The notes beneath the pieces are model-generated. The model ran no database searches and had not been told where the DNA came from. It worked only from the letters and a program-made list of their open reading frames with translations. 64,000 bases of DNA from Saccharibacillus sp. JS10. GTDB lineage: Bacteria; Bacillota; Bacilli; Paenibacillales; Paenibacillaceae. Every line of letters starts with the position of its first letter. Position 1 is the stretch's first letter. Where the stretch lies: contig NZ_JANFNS010000002.1 in the NCBI RefSeq assembly GCF_024436065.1, forward strand, positions 310,001 through 374,000. The letters run 5' to 3'. Both the position numbers and the translations under genes were made by a program. Below are positions 9,650 to 18,297 of the stretch, piece after piece.

Positions 9650-9700
9650 GCCCGCGAGGTACGTCGCGATCAGCGGCGGACTTCCCGGGCTTTCCTTTTA
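9650..9700 (+). terminator. Hairpin between binding protein and permease genes (partial terminator or processing site)
   Basis: GCCCGCGAGGT pairs with ACTTCCCGGGC (one mismatch and a G-U) around a 19-base GC-rich loop, followed by TTTCCTTTTA. Such a hairpin after a binding-protein gene usually lets that gene be expressed above its permeases, by attenuation or by protecting the 3' end. Confidence 0.5.
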
Positions 9701-9732
9701 CCTATACCAATACTGACGGCGGGTGACAAAGC

Positions 9733-10737
9733 ATGACTTCTTACATTTTCAAGCGATTAGCAGTATTGATTCCGGTCTTGCTCGGGATGACGATTATCGT
9801 ATTTTCGATTATCCACGCGATTCCCGGTGATCCGGCAGATACCATTTTAGGTGAAAAAGCGACTGAACAATCGAAGCAAGCCTTGCGCGACCAACTTGGT
9901 CTCGATAAACCGTGGTTACAACAGTATTTCAGTTATCTAGGCGATTTGTTAACCGGTGATTTAGGCAACTCCATCCGTACGCGTGCACCGATCTCCGAAG
10001 AGATTGTGCCGTATCTTGCCGCGACTTTCGAATTGACTGTAGCCAGTATGTTGTTTGCCGTATTTTTCGGTGTAAATGCAGGGATTATTAGCGCTTGGAA
10101 ACATAATTCGTGGTTTGACTACATTTGCATGTTAATCGCGCTGCTCGGCGTATCGATGCCCGTTTTCTGGCTCGGCTTGATGGAGCAGTGGATTTTTGCC
10201 AACGAGTTACATTGGTTACCTTCCAGCGGTCGAATGAATGCGCGTGATCCGATGGAAGCGGTAACGGGATTCTATGTACTCGATGCGATCATACAAGGGC
10301 AATTCGCGCAGCTCTGGACGGTATTTAAGCATTTGATTTTACCTGCGATAGCACTGGGCACGATCCCAATGGCGGTGATTGCTCGTATGACCAGATCCAG
10401 CATGCTTGAAGTGATGCAGCTTGATTACGTGCGTACCGCTCGCGCCAAAGGATTGTCTCAATTTGCGGTCGTGTACCGACATGCGCTCAAAAACTCGTTT
10501 ATTCCGGTACTTACCGTAATCGGGATTCAGACAGGAGCTTTGCTAGGCGGTGCGGTACTGACCGAAACGATTTTCGCTTGGCCGGGTGTGGGGCGTTATA
10601 TTTTCGAAGCAATCAGCAACCGCGATTATCCGGTCATTCAGTCTGGGATTTTGATCGTCGCGATCATCTTCGTACTTATCAATCTGCTGGTGGATCTGTT
10701 ATACGTTGTATTCGATCCGCGTATCCAGTACAAATAG
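9733..10737 (+). CDS. ABC transporter permease (DppB-like)
   Basis: This 334-residue protein starts MTSYIFKRLAVLIPVLLGMT, the typical DppB/OppB N-terminus, with HAIPGDPAD following. It has six predicted membrane helices. The EAA loop (ARMTRSSMLEVMQLDYVRTARAKGLS), which contacts the ATPase, lies at about residues 220-245, and GAVLTETIFAWPGVGRY follows. It forms half of the membrane channel with the next gene. No typical ATPase gene lies nearby. Confidence 0.9.
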   Translation: MTSYIFKRLAVLIPVLLGMTIIVFSIIHAIPGDPADTILGEKATEQSKQALRDQLGLDKPWLQQYFSYLGDLLTGDLGNSIRTRAPISEEIVPYLAATFELTVASMLFAVFFGVNAGIISAWKHNSWFDYICMLIALLGVSMPVFWLGLMEQWIFANELHWLPSSGRMNARDPMEAVTGFYVLDAIIQGQFAQLWTVFKHLILPAIALGTIPMAVIARMTRSSMLEVMQLDYVRTARAKGLSQFAVVYRHALKNSFIPVLTVIGIQTGALLGGAVLTETIFAWPGVGRYIFEAISNRDYPVIQSGILIVAIIFVLINLLVDLLYVVFDPRIQYK

Positions 10738-10747
10738 GGGGCACAAC

Positions 10748-11656
10748 ATGAGCGACGCATTTCTGAAGATGGAGACTCCGCCAACTGCCGATACGTCAAA
10801 AAAGAAGGTGCAGCATGGCCCCTGGCGAGACGCAGCGCGGTTGTTTGCTAAAAACAAAACGGCTTTGATCGGTCTCGGTCTGGTTATCTTTTTCGTCGTA
10901 TTGGCGTTACTGGCACCTCTGATCGCGCCATTCGATTACAAAGCCCAAGTGTTGTCGGATCGACTGAAACCGCCGTCCGGCGCGCATTGGTTCGGAACGG
11001 ACGACTTGGGACGGGATATTTTTAGCCGCGTGATCTACGGCGCACGGATTTCGCTCTGGGTCGGATTATTATCTGTAGTCGGCTCGATCATCATTGGTAC
11101 GCTGCTTGGCATCATTGCAGGCTTTTACGGCAAATGGGTTGATATGATCATCTCGCGCTTTTTCGATATTTTGCTGGCGTTCCCGGGGATCTTGCTCGCG
11201 ATTGCGATCGTTGCGATTCTCGGACCTTCGCTGCAAAATGCGTTATACGCGATCGCAATCGTCAATATTCCGACCTACGGCAGACTTGTGCGTTCCAAAG
11301 TCCTGTCGCTACGGCAAGAAGAATTTATTACGGCGGCTCGCGCACTCGGGGCAAAAGACGGACGGATTTTGTTCAAGCATATTTTGCCGAACAGTCTGAC
11401 TCCGATTATCGTACAAGGTACACTCGGCGTCGCGACAGCGATTATCGAAGCGGCAGGTCTGGGTTTCCTCGGACTGGGTGCACAGCCGCCCGATCCCGAA
11501 TGGGGCAAAATGTTGTCCGATTCGCGTCAATTTATTCAGACCGCGCCGTGGACGGTTATTTTCCCGGGTCTATGTATTTTGCTGACGTCGCTTGGCTTTA
11601 ACTTGATGGGCGACGGCTTGCGGGATACGTTCGATCCGAAAATGAAAAGCAGATAA
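10748..11656 (+). CDS. ABC transporter permease (DppC-like)
   Basis: A 302-residue partner of the preceding permease. It shows the DppC hallmarks: a cytoplasmic N-terminus (GPWRDAARLFAKNKTALIGL), the periplasmic-type HWFGTDDLGRDIFSRVIYGAR motif, and the EAA loop EEFITAARALGAKDGRILFKHILPN. The ATG at 10748 lies ten bases after the previous stop codon with a GGGGGC RBS; an in-frame start inside the previous gene is unlikely. The operon ends at a strong terminator right after this gene, so the energising ATPases must come from elsewhere. Confidence 0.9.
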   Translation: MSDAFLKMETPPTADTSKKKVQHGPWRDAARLFAKNKTALIGLGLVIFFVVLALLAPLIAPFDYKAQVLSDRLKPPSGAHWFGTDDLGRDIFSRVIYGARISLWVGLLSVVGSIIIGTLLGIIAGFYGKWVDMIISRFFDILLAFPGILLAIAIVAILGPSLQNALYAIAIVNIPTYGRLVRSKVLSLRQEEFITAARALGAKDGRILFKHILPNSLTPIIVQGTLGVATAIIEAAGLGFLGLGAQPPDPEWGKMLSDSRQFIQTAPWTVIFPGLCILLTSLGFNLMGDGLRDTFDPKMKSR

Positions 11657-11704
11657 AAGCTTTTTATTCAACCCGTCATATCTCCTCGGCAATCAGCCTT
11701 TAAC

Positions 11705-11749
11705 AAAAATCAACCTTCCTTCTATGTATAGAAGGAAGGTTGATTTTTT
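11705..11749. terminator. Bidirectional terminator after the ABC permease operon
   Basis: AAAAATCAACCTTCCTTC and its exact reverse complement around a small loop, ending in T6. It cuts the importer operon off from the next gene. Confidence 0.92.
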
Positions 11750-11770
11750 ATCTCCTCTATCCCTTTTACC

Positions 11771-11890
11771 GGAAAGCTGAAAGCGAAGGGAGAAATTCAG
11801 CGAGAGACGCCTTTGAACGCGGAAAACCGAAGGTTTACTGCGTGAAACAGCGGCTCGAACGAATTTCTCCCGCAGCGACCCAAGCTTTCC
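11771..11890 (+). repeat. Palindromic intergenic element, copy A1
   Basis: Outer stem GGAAAGCT/AGCTTTCC, then a conserved stem GGGAGAAATTC/GAATTTCTCCC, an inner arm with GACGCCTTTGAAC on the left and GTGAAACAGCGGCTCGAAC on the right, and the tail CCCGCAGCG. It lies directly behind a terminator and before the DUF418 gene. It shares its core strands with the copies at 16962, 17365, 27366 and 50241 and is closest to the last one. Confidence 0.75.
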
Positions 11891-11962
11891 CCTACCCCTT
11901 GCATAAAAAAGTCTTCTCCCGTACAATCTTTTATAACACAATTGTATTAAAAAGGAGGCATT

Positions 11963-13126
11963 ATGCAAACTCAAAAGCAAAAACGCATCGAGCTGCTTGA
12001 TATCCTGCGCGGCTTCGCGATTCTCGGCACTTTGGGCACGAACATCTGGTTATTCGCCACTTACTCCGATCTGAGCACCTTTCTCGACCTGAGCAATTGG
12101 AACGCGTCAGCCGAAGGCATCGTAACCGCGCTGCAATCGATTTTCGTCAACGGCAAAATGCTCGGACTGCTTACGATCTTGTTCGGCGTAGGTCTGGAAA
12201 TGCGCTACCGCAAAGCCAAACGCACCGGGCTGCCTTGGAGACGCTTTATCTTATGGACGATGCTATTGCTTTTGCTCGACGGTCTGCTGCATTACGTGTT
12301 CGTATTCGAGTATGACGTACTGATGAGCTACGCCGTGACCGGCATGATCGTGGCGATGCTGATCGGATTGTCCGAGCGCAAACTCACCGTGATTATGATC
12401 GTCTGCCTATCGCTTCATGTGCTGCTTATGCTTCCGCTATCGCTGGGACTCGGCTGGATCATGCAAGATGCGGGTTTCAGGCGCGAACTGCTGGCTCTAG
12501 GTCAGGAAACCCAAACCCTTTATGCCAACGGCAGTTATATCGAACAAATCTTATACCGTCTGAATAATTTCTTTTCACTTCGGGTGGAAGGCGTGGTGAT
12601 TGGGCTGATGAACATCGGTCTGTATATCGCGGGGATCAAGCTGCTGCGCGGCGAAGCTTTCCAAAACACGGATAAAGGGTGCCGGACGCGCGGCAAATTA
12701 CTCAAATTCGTACTGCCGATTGCGCTTGTACTCAATATCATTCCTTTGCTTGCGAGCGGTTATCTGGATCTGGCATTGCGTTATATTTTCGCTCCTTTGC
12801 TGTCCGTCGGTTATATCGGCTTGCTGGGCTGGATCGCGGACAAAGACGCACTGCGCGGCATGACCAACCGTTTTGCGGATATCGGAAAAGCGGCGCTTAG
12901 CTGTTACGTGCTGCAAAATATTCTGGCGTCCGTCTTTTTCTACGGCTGGGGGTTTGGGCTTGGCGAATACTACAGCGTATGGCTGACGCTCGGCATGTTC
13001 GCCTTGATCGCCGTACTGATTGCGACCGCCGCTTATCTGTTTGTACGAAGGTGGCAGGCGGGTCCGTTGGAGTTGTTATGGCGAAAGCTGTCTTATGCGC
13101 CTTTCCGAAATTCGCGATCCTCTTGA
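11963..13126 (+). CDS. DUF418-family polytopic membrane protein
   Basis: A 387-residue membrane protein starting RIELLDILRGFAILGTLGTN, the N-terminal signature of the YeiB/DUF418 family (RI..LD.LRG.A..G). About nine to ten membrane helices follow, and the C-terminal half carries the DUF418 region (IADIGKAALSCYVLQNIL...). The ATG follows AAAAAGGAGG at a good distance. The biochemical role of the family is unknown; related acyltransferase-3 proteins modify cell-surface glycans, but that is only a structural hint. It is a single gene downstream of a palindromic element. Confidence 0.8.
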   Translation: MQTQKQKRIELLDILRGFAILGTLGTNIWLFATYSDLSTFLDLSNWNASAEGIVTALQSIFVNGKMLGLLTILFGVGLEMRYRKAKRTGLPWRRFILWTMLLLLLDGLLHYVFVFEYDVLMSYAVTGMIVAMLIGLSERKLTVIMIVCLSLHVLLMLPLSLGLGWIMQDAGFRRELLALGQETQTLYANGSYIEQILYRLNNFFSLRVEGVVIGLMNIGLYIAGIKLLRGEAFQNTDKGCRTRGKLLKFVLPIALVLNIIPLLASGYLDLALRYIFAPLLSVGYIGLLGWIADKDALRGMTNRFADIGKAALSCYVLQNILASVFFYGWGFGLGEYYSVWLTLGMFALIAVLIATAAYLFVRRWQAGPLELLWRKLSYAPFRNSRSS

Positions 13127-13273
13127 GGTGAAGTTGATACGCCGTTGCCGTTTGGGTATAACTTCTATAATGCGTATGGCTTGTAGAGCTTTTGAACGCG
13201 GAATATGTATATAATACGGGTTATAGAAAAGACGTTCGGGTCTCGACCCGACAATTGGCGATGGAGGATTCTC

Positions 13274-15262
13274 ATGATCAAACAACACGGCAGTTGGTGG
13301 AAAGATGGTCGAATCCCTGCTCTGATCGCACGTAAGCAAGTCGACGGATTCATGTTCGGACATGGCTTCGAAATTCCGCTCGAATTTCGCGCCGATTTTG
13401 CCGAACAAGACGGATCGCTGCTTGCAGTAGGTGAAAGTCGTCCTGTGCGATTGCTGCATCAAAGCGGCGATACCGTTGCCACTTATGAAGCGCGGCTGGA
13501 GCATTGGCGGATCGCAGTTCCAAGTGGCAAATCGTCGCTAGAGATCCGTTACGATTCGAACAAAGAACTGAAAACCTTTTTGCGATCGACTTTTTCATAT
13601 ACGTATACCGAAGTCCGGCAGTGGTTTGCAAGATTTATTCGGCAGCAAGGCGGAGAAGGGCAAGAAGCAGAAGCATCCGGTGATGGAAAAGCTAAGCAAC
13701 CTGCGGAATCTTCATCTTCGGAGCGCACGTCAGGCAACCGGCGAATCCCGCCTAGAGGTTCGGTCGAACCGACGGCGGTACGGAATCCTTTTGATACTGC
13801 GGATGCGTATTTGCCGCGCGAAGAACAAGCCGAATATATCTATCTGTACCGCACAGATACTCCGTTCACGTACCGAATCGAGTTGCAGACCAAAAGCGAA
13901 GGGATTCGCACGCAGGCTCCTTTGTACCTAGCCGAAGCTGGAGCTGAATATGCGATAAATGCTACAGAAGCAGGGGATGATTCGGAAAAAGAGTCGGCGG
14001 CGATGAACATCCCTGCTATTCCCTCGTTACCGCATCTTGCTGATTCCGATATTCGCGCGGCGATTACCGAGATTTCGGCATATATTCGTCAGCGAGGATT
14101 TTCGTTTCCAGATGGATTAGTCGAACATTTTTATTTGTCGCTCAAAACGCGTCCGTTCGTCATTTTGGCAGGCATCTCGGGAACCGGGAAAACGCAGCTT
14201 GCGCGATTGTTCGCGGAAGCGCTAGGGTCAACGCCGGATAACGGTCGTTTTACGCTGATTCCGGTACGCCCGGATTGGAATGATCCTGCGGATCTAATTG
14301 GCTACAAAGACTTGTCTGGAGCGTTTAAACCCGGGCCTTTGACGTTGGCGTTAAAAGAAGCTTCGCGACCGGAACATGCGTATCATCCGTATTTTATCGT
14401 ATTGGATGAAATGAACTTGGCGCGGGTCGAGCATTATTTTAGCGATGTGCTCAGTCTGATGGAAACGCGCAAACGTTTTGTCCCCCAAGAAGGTAATCAA
14501 CCTAGCGAGTCTTCCAAAGTCGGAGACATCGTGACGCAGCCGCTGTTACCCGAATCTTCGCTGGAACGGGTGCAAGATCGTGCGCTTTACGGCAATCTAT
14601 ACATTCCTGGCAACGTGTATATGGTTGGCACGGTGAATATGGACGAGACGACGTATCCGTTTAGCAAAAAAGTATTGGATCGCGCGGGAACGATTGAGTT
14701 TAATCATATCGATCTCATGCGTCTGCCGGAGCTTTTTGCCGAAGTGCAGCAAGAAGCGGAGGTCGTGGCTGCGGATCGACATCTGCTCGGCAGTGAATAT
14801 TTGCAATTGATCGATGCGATGGAGCATCACAGTCCGTTGATCCGGCGAACGAGCGAGGAACTTGCGACGATCAATACGTTACTTGAAGATATTCAAGCGC
14901 ATATCGGGTTTCGGGTACGCGATTCGGTCTGCTTTTACCTGATCTACAACGAGCGATTCAATCTAATGAGCCGCGCCGAAGCGTTCGATGCTCAACTCAT
15001 GCAAAAGATTTTACCTCGTATTCAAGGCAGTCGTTTTTCAGTCAAAAAGGTGCTGCTGGATCTACTGCGTCATTGTCTCGGGAGCGAAGCGGAAAAAGTG
15101 TTCGATTGGCGCGAGCTTGAAGATTCGGCGGAAAGTGTATACGCGGGGCGGCGCAGCAAAGAAGCGTTAGCGGCAGCGCGTTATCCGCAAAGCGCACGCA
15201 AAATCGCGTATATGCTACGTCGGCTGGATGAAGACGGATTCACTTCGTATTGGCTGAGTTAA
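13274..15262 (+). CDS. McrB-like AAA+ GTPase/ATPase (restriction subunit)
   Basis: A 662-residue protein. The first ~260 residues are a variable domain, presumably the target-recognition part, with a charged linker near 140-180. The AAA+ motor follows: Walker A GISGTGKT (300-307), the McrB-typical VRPDWNDPADLIGYKD, Walker B VLDEMN (376-381), and GTVNMDETT (452-460), the McrB guanine-recognition and sensor region. McrB proteins translocate on DNA and activate a nuclease partner, usually encoded next door. Here the likely partner is the nuclease gene at 20675, about 5.4 kb away. The ATG at 13274 has GGAGG eight bases upstream; the frame is open upstream to 13205 without an RBS. Confidence 0.85.
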   Translation: MIKQHGSWWKDGRIPALIARKQVDGFMFGHGFEIPLEFRADFAEQDGSLLAVGESRPVRLLHQSGDTVATYEARLEHWRIAVPSGKSSLEIRYDSNKELKTFLRSTFSYTYTEVRQWFARFIRQQGGEGQEAEASGDGKAKQPAESSSSERTSGNRRIPPRGSVEPTAVRNPFDTADAYLPREEQAEYIYLYRTDTPFTYRIELQTKSEGIRTQAPLYLAEAGAEYAINATEAGDDSEKESAAMNIPAIPSLPHLADSDIRAAITEISAYIRQRGFSFPDGLVEHFYLSLKTRPFVILAGISGTGKTQLARLFAEALGSTPDNGRFTLIPVRPDWNDPADLIGYKDLSGAFKPGPLTLALKEASRPEHAYHPYFIVLDEMNLARVEHYFSDVLSLMETRKRFVPQEGNQPSESSKVGDIVTQPLLPESSLERVQDRALYGNLYIPGNVYMVGTVNMDETTYPFSKKVLDRAGTIEFNHIDLMRLPELFAEVQQEAEVVAADRHLLGSEYLQLIDAMEHHSPLIRRTSEELATINTLLEDIQAHIGFRVRDSVCFYLIYNERFNLMSRAEAFDAQLMQKILPRIQGSRFSVKKVLLDLLRHCLGSEAEKVFDWRELEDSAESVYAGRRSKEALAAARYPQSARKIAYMLRRLDEDGFTSYWLS

Positions 15263-15372
15263 AAGGTACGAAAGTCGCGTAATGGTTGGCAAGGTGCTCG
15301 GTAAAGCGATATAATACAACAAAGCAAATCATCGCTTTTACGTGATCTTACGCAAAGAAATAGGTGAATAAG

Positions 15373-15801
15373 ATGCAGCAGCATCCGTCAAGCGAGCTTT
15401 TGAATAATTGGCTGGAAATGTCGAATCTACAAGCGAAAATCGAACAGCGATTGGAACAAGCTCTTGCCGAAGAAGCGAATTTGTCGCTGAATGAATTTTA
15501 TGTTTTATACTTTTTGTCGTTGGGCGACGAAAAAAAGATGCGTTTGCAGCAGCTTCAAGAAGGCGTTGGGCTGAGCCAAAGCGCGATGTCGCGTCTCGTC
15601 GTTCGGATGGAAGCTCCGAAATGCGGAGCGCTCCAGCGGCATTTGTGCGAAGACGATCGGCGCGGCGTGTATACCGAGATGACCGAGATTGGCAAAGATA
15701 AGCTTCGGCGCGGAATCAAAGCCGTCGAGAATGTGCTTCATTCATTGTCGTTACCCGGCGAATTACCGAAAGAGTTATCTGCGTTGTTGGTGCGAAAATA
15801 G
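15373..15801 (+). CDS. MarR-family transcriptional regulator
   Basis: A 142-residue winged-helix protein with the MarR core: a helical dimerisation start, LSLNEFYVLYFLS, the recognition helix segment QEGVGLSQSAMSRLVVRME, and the wing with EDDRRGVYTEMTEIGKD. Two cysteines (KCGA and HLCED) sit around the wing, which could make it redox-responsive, but that is speculation. AGGTG six bases before the ATG at 15373 favours that start over the GTG at 15364. It directly precedes a flavin oxidoreductase gene and has its own terminator, so it probably regulates that neighbour. Confidence 0.85.
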   Translation: MQQHPSSELLNNWLEMSNLQAKIEQRLEQALAEEANLSLNEFYVLYFLSLGDEKKMRLQQLQEGVGLSQSAMSRLVVRMEAPKCGALQRHLCEDDRRGVYTEMTEIGKDKLRRGIKAVENVLHSLSLPGELPKELSALLVRK

Positions 15802-15834
15802 AACGGGACGAATGAGTTTCGTTCTATTTTTTTG
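15795..15834 (+). terminator. Rho-independent terminator of the marR-like gene
   Basis: AAAATAGAACG...CGTTCTATTTT, an 11-bp perfect stem whose left arm overlaps the stop codon, followed by T3 more. Confidence 0.85.
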
Positions 15835-15844
15835 TATGGATATT

Positions 15845-15890
15845 CGTTTGAGCGCACAAAAAAGCGTATACTAATATATGCAGACGCATA
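15845..15890 (+). promoter_or_regulatory. Candidate promoter and operator of the NamA gene
   Basis: TTGAGC, 17 bases, then CTAATA could serve as -35 and -10. The inverted repeat TATGC-AGAC-GCATA at 15877-15890 lies just downstream and is a plausible site for the adjacent MarR-type regulator. This is pattern reading only. Confidence 0.35.
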
Positions 15891-15930
15891 CATTTAAAAA
15901 TAAATCACAGAAATTGAGGCGAACTTTCGA

Positions 15931-16953
15931 ATGAACAATCTGTTTACTCCTTATCGCTTGAAAAATTTAGAATTGAAAAATCGCGTGGTGATGCCACCGA
16001 TGTGCCAGTATTCGGTCGTGGAAAAAGACGGGATCGCAACCGACTGGCATCATGTTCACTATGTCAGCCGCGCAGTCGGAGGTACAGGGCTGATCATCGT
16101 CGAAATGACCGACGTCGAACCAGACGGCCGTATTACAGATAACGATCTTGGATTATGGTCGGACGAACAAATTCCGGCATTGCAAAAAATCGTCGAAGCT
16201 TCGCATGTATATGGATCGAAGATCGGGATTCAGATCGCTCACGCCGGACGCAAAGCGCAAGACGCCGAAGTTCCGGTCGCTCCGTCCGCGATTCCTTTCA
16301 ACGAAGGTTGGAAAACGCCGCGTGCGTTATCGACCGAAGAAGTGAAAGAAATGGTGGCTAAATTCGGAAGCGCCGTTGAACGCGCGGTTCGCGCAGGATT
16401 CGATACGATCGAATTGCACGGCGCACACGGCTATCTGATCCATCAATTCCATTCGCCACTCACGAATAAGCGTGAAGATCAATACGGTCAAGACCTGACT
16501 TTATTCGGACGCGAAGTGATTCGTGCTGCACGCGCAAATATGCCAGCCGATATGCCGCTGATCATGCGCGTATCTGCTAAAGAATACGTGGAAGGCGGCT
16601 ACGACGTTCAAGGGAGCCTTGAGTTCATCAAAGCCTATGCCGAAGAAGGCGCCGATCTATTCCATATCTCTTCCGGCGGCGAAGGGCCGATCGGAGCAGG
16701 CGGCGCACCGGGTACGCATGCCGGCTACCAAGTCCCACTCGCTCGCGAAATCCGCGAAAAGTTAAATGTCCCAGTCATCGCAGTAGGCAAACTAGACGAT
16801 GCGATCCTTGCAAATGCAGTGATCGGCAACGAAGACGCCGACCTCATCGCCGTAGGCAGAGGCATGCTTCGCAACCCTTATTGGGCGATTGAAGCCGAGT
16901 CTGCTTTGAAGCAACCTTCGACTGCGCCTAAACAATACAAGGGTGGGTTTTAA
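15931..16953 (+). CDS. namA: NADPH dehydrogenase, old yellow enzyme family (NamA/YqjM-like)
   Basis: 340 residues, close to the usual 338 of YqjM. It begins LFTPYRLKNLELKNRVVMPPMCQYS with the YqjM-specific Cys25 next to the flavin. The active-site histidines and the HGAHGYLIHQFHSPLTNKR block (about 165-183) bind FMN and substrate, and the C-terminal VGRGMLRNPYWAIEA contacts the FMN phosphate. The enzyme reduces activated C=C bonds and quinones with NADPH and is induced by electrophiles in Bacillus. A MarR-type gene directly upstream fits such control. Confidence 0.93.
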   Translation: MNNLFTPYRLKNLELKNRVVMPPMCQYSVVEKDGIATDWHHVHYVSRAVGGTGLIIVEMTDVEPDGRITDNDLGLWSDEQIPALQKIVEASHVYGSKIGIQIAHAGRKAQDAEVPVAPSAIPFNEGWKTPRALSTEEVKEMVAKFGSAVERAVRAGFDTIELHGAHGYLIHQFHSPLTNKREDQYGQDLTLFGREVIRAARANMPADMPLIMRVSAKEYVEGGYDVQGSLEFIKAYAEEGADLFHISSGGEGPIGAGGAPGTHAGYQVPLAREIREKLNVPVIAVGKLDDAILANAVIGNEDADLIAVGRGMLRNPYWAIEAESALKQPSTAPKQYKGGF

Positions 16954-16961
16954 GGGGAGTT

Positions 16962-17125
16962 GAGGCGCTGCGAGAGAAATTCGTTAGCGTATGCTTACGA
17001 TGTGTCTTTCTTCGAAAGCCTGTAGGTCGCTTGTTGAAATCGGAAAAAGTGATTAAATTTTTAGTGGAATTTTTCCGATTTCAAAGGCGAACATTCCATT
17101 CCTTCACTGAATTTCTCTCTCCGCC
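16962..17125 (-). repeat. Palindromic intergenic element, copy B1 (with an insertion)
   Basis: Read on the minus strand it has the family order: GAGAGAAATTCAGTGAAGG, TTCGCC, then TTGAAATCGGAAAAA paired with TTTTTCCGATTTCAA, then AGCGACC. About 40 bases absent from the other copies then intervene before AACGAATTTCTCTCGCAG. The extra piece itself contains small hairpins (CTTTCGAAGAAAG, CGTAAGCATACG). The outer stem is weak here. It lies just after the namA stop codon, inverted relative to copy B2. Confidence 0.75.
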
Positions 17126-17161
17126 ACGCACGCGATTGTGGATAGGGTACTTCTATAGATC

Positions 17162-17199
17162 AAAAGCCGATCTCCTTTAATAAGGAGATCGGCTTTTTT
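17162..17199. terminator. Terminator, 16-bp perfect stem
   Basis: AAAAGCCGATCTCCTT, loop TAAT, AAGGAGATCGGCTTTT then TT. It probably ends namA transcription after the palindromic element. Confidence 0.88.
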
Positions 17200-17364
17200 G
17201 ATACCACCCAAAATTCGTAGCCTACTAAGACTTGCTCTTTATCAGCTAAAAGTTATTCTAATTCTTTTCCTTAAACTCTCCACACTCGACTTGAAAGTAG
17301 ACGCCCCCAACACATCAGGAGAATCAACGATCTTCAAAAGTCTCATCCAACGCCGACGGTAACT

Positions 17365-17510
17365 GGGAAGCGAGAAGACGGAGAGGGAATTCAGTGAAGG
17401 AGCGTTAGCGTTCGCCTTTGAAATTGGGAAAATTCCTTTTTAAAATCCAATTCATTTCCCAATTTCAACACGCGACCGAAACGAATTCCCTTGCAGTCTT
17501 CTCGCTTCCC
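17365..17510 (+). repeat. Palindromic intergenic element, copy B2
   Basis: 146 bases. The outer stem GGGAAGCGAGAAGAC/GTCTTCTCGCTTCCC is a perfect 15 bp. The conserved stem reads GGGAATTC/GAATTCCC, a small hairpin GAGC...GTTC follows, and the inner stem is GAAATTGGGAAA/TTTCCCAATTTC. The right strand carries GCGACCGAAACGAATTCCC. Stem sequences differ from copy B3 on both sides while pairing is kept. Confidence 0.8.
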
Positions 17511-17521
17511 CCGCACCCACG

Positions 17522-17547
17522 AAAAAAAGACCTCAAAAGAGGTCTTC
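17522..17547 (-). terminator. Terminator of the minus-strand secreted-protein gene
   Basis: AAGACCTC, AAAA loop, GAGGTCTT with A7 on the plus strand, which is a T-run for minus-strand transcripts arriving from 17561. Confidence 0.85.
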
Positions 17548-17560
17548 TCCTAAACACAAC

Positions 17561-18082
17561 TTAGTCTACATTGACAGTCGAAATCCCCGGCATCCCGGAC
17601 TTAGAAGGCGTAATCCAGATGTCGCCATCGTCGATCGAAGCGCCTTTCCAGTTGACCAGCAGCTCGTCGTAAGACGTCTCGGCGAGATTCTCGCGAACGT
17701 CTTCCGTGAAGATTTTATTATAATTGTTCATAAATTGCGCTTTAGTTTTGATGACCATCTTTTTGTTCGCTGCGTCGTCATCGTCGTTGTAGACCGTCAG
17801 CGGGAAGTGTACCCGAGCGGCTACAGCGGCTTTATCGCCTTTAGCCACGGCGCGTTGCAGGTTTTTGTAGAAAGCTTTAAAGTTCGAAGCGCTTTTGAAT
17901 CCGGCAACCTTAACCAATTTGCTATCGTTACTTGAAGCCATCGAAGTCGAAGATGCCGTGATAGCACTCGCGGATGTTGTGGCTACGGAAGCTGGAGCAG
18001 CGGACACCGGTACGGCGATCGCGGCAGCCAGAAGGCTAGTCGTTGCCAAAGCAGTTGTCTTTTTTCTCCATGTGTTCTTCAT
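17561..18082 (-). CDS. Secreted protein of unknown function
   Basis: A 173-residue exported protein. The signal peptide MKNTWRKKTTALATTSLLAAAIAV ends with a likely cut after PVSAAPA, and a Ser/Thr/Ala linker follows to about residue 50. The mature part (FKAFYKNLQRAVAKGDKAAVAARVHFPLTVYND) is reminiscent of small SnoaL/NTF2-like exported proteins, which is a guess. The ATG at 18082 has GGAGGG seven bases upstream; an earlier in-frame ATG at 18097 lies before that RBS and is rejected. It is a single gene with its own terminator. Confidence 0.75.
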   Translation of the reverse strand: MKNTWRKKTTALATTSLLAAAIAVPVSAAPASVATTSASAITASSTSMASSNDSKLVKVAGFKSASNFKAFYKNLQRAVAKGDKAAVAARVHFPLTVYNDDDDAANKKMVIKTKAQFMNNYNKIFTEDVRENLAETSYDELLVNWKGASIDDGDIWITPSKSGMPGISTVNVD

Positions 18083-18297
18083 CGTAAATCCCTCCATTGA
18101 GCGAATGTCGAATTTTATACATCGTTGTCGTGTAGATGTACCTTATGGTTTTAGACGTATTCCTAACATTTGAAACAAATCTGCTTTTCTATACGTGAAT
18201 TGAATAAGACGATCATACCACGTTTTCGTTGGGTACCCTGCTCGGTTAATATAGAGAAAACTCTATCCATGTAGCCGGCGAAAGGGGACGACCTAAC

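Noticed and set aside
17220-17350. A 34-codon minus-strand frame (MRLLKIVDSPDVLGAS...) between palindromic copies B1 and B2
   Set aside because: It might be a gene remnant, but there is no RBS and it is too short to support.
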